Source: Splendidivirga corallicola (GTDB lineage Bacteria; Bacteroidota; Bacteroidia; Cytophagales; Cyclobacteriaceae). From it: a stretch of 64,000 nucleotides of DNA. The translations under genes and the position numbers were made by a program. Position 1 is the stretch's first letter; the number at the start of each line of letters is the position of its first letter. The stretch spans positions 1 to 64,000 of the forward strand of contig JAUJEA010000002.1 in NCBI GenBank assembly GCA_030442035.1, given 5' to 3'. Below the pieces are notes generated by a model. The model saw only the letters and a list, made by a program, of their open reading frames with translations, had not been told where the DNA came from and did no database searches. Positions 63,217 to 64,000 of this stretch are shown piece by piece.

Positions 63217-63942
63217 TTAATTGCCTCCGTAATTTATGGTTCTTACTTCTACGCCCTTTTCCACTTCAAACACTTTGGCAGGAATAGAAGCATTTTCCTG
63301 AAATGACTGGACTTCTTCAATTATCTTGGTTCCCATTGAATTGGATATGGATTTCATTACGAAACCTTTGTAATTCCATTGTGTTGTAGTCGATATCAAT
63401 CCATTCATATTGGTTTTGGCTTCCGTAACCAGGCAAACTTTGTCTGCTATTTTCTCTTTCCCTTTTTCAATTACTTCAGTACCTGTGGCATCTTTAATAT
63501 TCTCTGCAAACTGCTCCATTTGTTTTTTGGACATATTTTGAAATCCTTCGGCTGAATATTTCATCTTAACGCCAGTATGTTTATCCAGGTCAATATTGGT
63601 TATCCATTCTCCCTCCAAAATGCTATGTGACTTAGATTCTTCAATACGGTTGAGCATTTTTATATTTCTCTTTTCCGTAATATATCTTGCCTCCCTGTTA
63701 CCGTGATCATCAATATACAAAGTCTCTTCTGTCAATATCTCCATCTGGGCATTGATCACTTTTCTGGTTAGTTTCACGATTGCCGAAGGGAATTGATAAC
63801 GGTCATTTTTGTTCTGTTTGACATCACCTATGCTGGCGGTCAATTCATTTTCCGGTTGTGCTTGTTGAGACTCACCGCTCTTATCACAAGTCCCCATAAA
63901 AAAGAGGAGACATAAAGGAATTATTAAGATTATCTTCTTCAT
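63217..63942 (-). CDS. DUF4412-like lipoprotein
   Basis: 241 residues. Hydrophobic signal with FFMGTC, Cys19 as the likely lipidated residue, followed by DKSGES. Beta-rich body with IYDDH-like LYIDDHGNREARYITE, GEWITNIDLDKHTGVKMK, and KIADKVCLVTEAKTNMNGLISTTTQWNYKGFVMK, which resembles DUF4412 outer-membrane lipoprotein families. Function unknown. Probably the upstream gene of the sigma transcript only if the hairpin at 63079 is read through. Confidence 0.7.
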   Translation of the reverse strand: MKKIILIIPLCLLFFMGTCDKSGESQQAQPENELTASIGDVKQNKNDRYQFPSAIVKLTRKVINAQMEILTEETLYIDDHGNREARYITEKRNIKMLNRIEESKSHSILEGEWITNIDLDKHTGVKMKYSAEGFQNMSKKQMEQFAENIKDATGTEVIEKGKEKIADKVCLVTEAKTNMNGLISTTTQWNYKGFVMKSISNSMGTKIIEEVQSFQENASIPAKVFEVEKGVEVRTINYGGN

Positions 63943-64000
63943 GTTTTTACGATTAAGTATTAAGGAGTTTGTAGTTAACAGATTTGAGTTCAGAAAGTAT

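Noticed and set aside
1..64000. CRISPR array, prophage, IS transposase or integrase
   Set aside because: No regular short direct repeats with spacers, and no phage structural, transposase or integrase reading frame in any strand.

Overview
The window comes from a free-living, aerobic member of the Bacteroidota, most likely the Cytophagales (Marivirga/Fulvivirga-like; placement inferred from gene content only). The signs are a type IX secretion (T9SS) type B sorting domain, a SusC/SusD pair, many Gly-poor lipoboxes, LVIVD propellers, LytTR and 7TM-AraC regulators, AT-rich spacers, and TAnnTTTG (-7) elements in front of several genes. No rRNA, complete tRNA, CRISPR array, integrase or IS transposase is visible.

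Layout. 0-5.5 kb: the 3' end of a secreted T9SS protein, then housekeeping genes fabD, folK, sppA and bioB. 5.7-12.1 kb: a TPR histidine kinase, a PVC-type haem protein, and small stress enzymes (GNAT, OsmC, YfiT/DinB). 12.3-21.3 kb: secreted or surface proteins, namely an Ig/LVIVD protein in an operon with a His/Met-rich YVTN propeller, a MG2+plug protein, an M28 peptidase and lipoproteins. 21.5-26.8 kb: small membrane proteins and a metal/arsenic group (arsR, arsI, arsC, a CDF exporter) with two near-identical candidate ArsR operators. 27-32.4 kb: ankyrin, LytTR and VOC proteins, a secreted alpha-amylase that looks archaeal-type (GH13_7-like), a small Fe-S protein and a DUF5684 protein. 32.7-37 kb: an ABC-F ATPase and an outer-membrane/LVIVD pair. 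37.4-44 kb: an aromatic amino acid catabolic operon (Glu/Leu/Phe-type dehydrogenase, hmgA, hppD, fahA, flavin reductase) with a divergent Lrp/AsnC regulator. 44-51.6 kb: secreted proteins and the SusC/SusD pair. 52.7-55.8 kb: an AT-rich accessory island of DUF5343, Swt1-like HEPN, receiver and ATPase/kinase genes. 56-64 kb: an AraC regulator, a TlpA-like thioredoxin, a PQQ dehydrogenase, a GxxExxY protein, an ECF42-type sigma factor and a lipoprotein.

The two most unusual things are in the last 12 kb. First, the four-gene island has coupled gene pairs: a HEPN ribonuclease-like protein overlapping DUF5343, and a complete receiver protein overlapping an atypical histidine-kinase-like ATPase. 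It is a candidate defence or toxin-antitoxin locus. Second, at least four long imperfect hairpins (about 97-170 nt) share arms built on ATCAGGAT...CAGGATT. In every copy the two arms differ at the same 3-nt spot, which gives the element a polarity and a fixed internal loop. Two of them tightly flank the GxxExxY gene, a small PD-(D/E)XK-like protein, forming a compact cassette that may be a mobile or REP-like unit.
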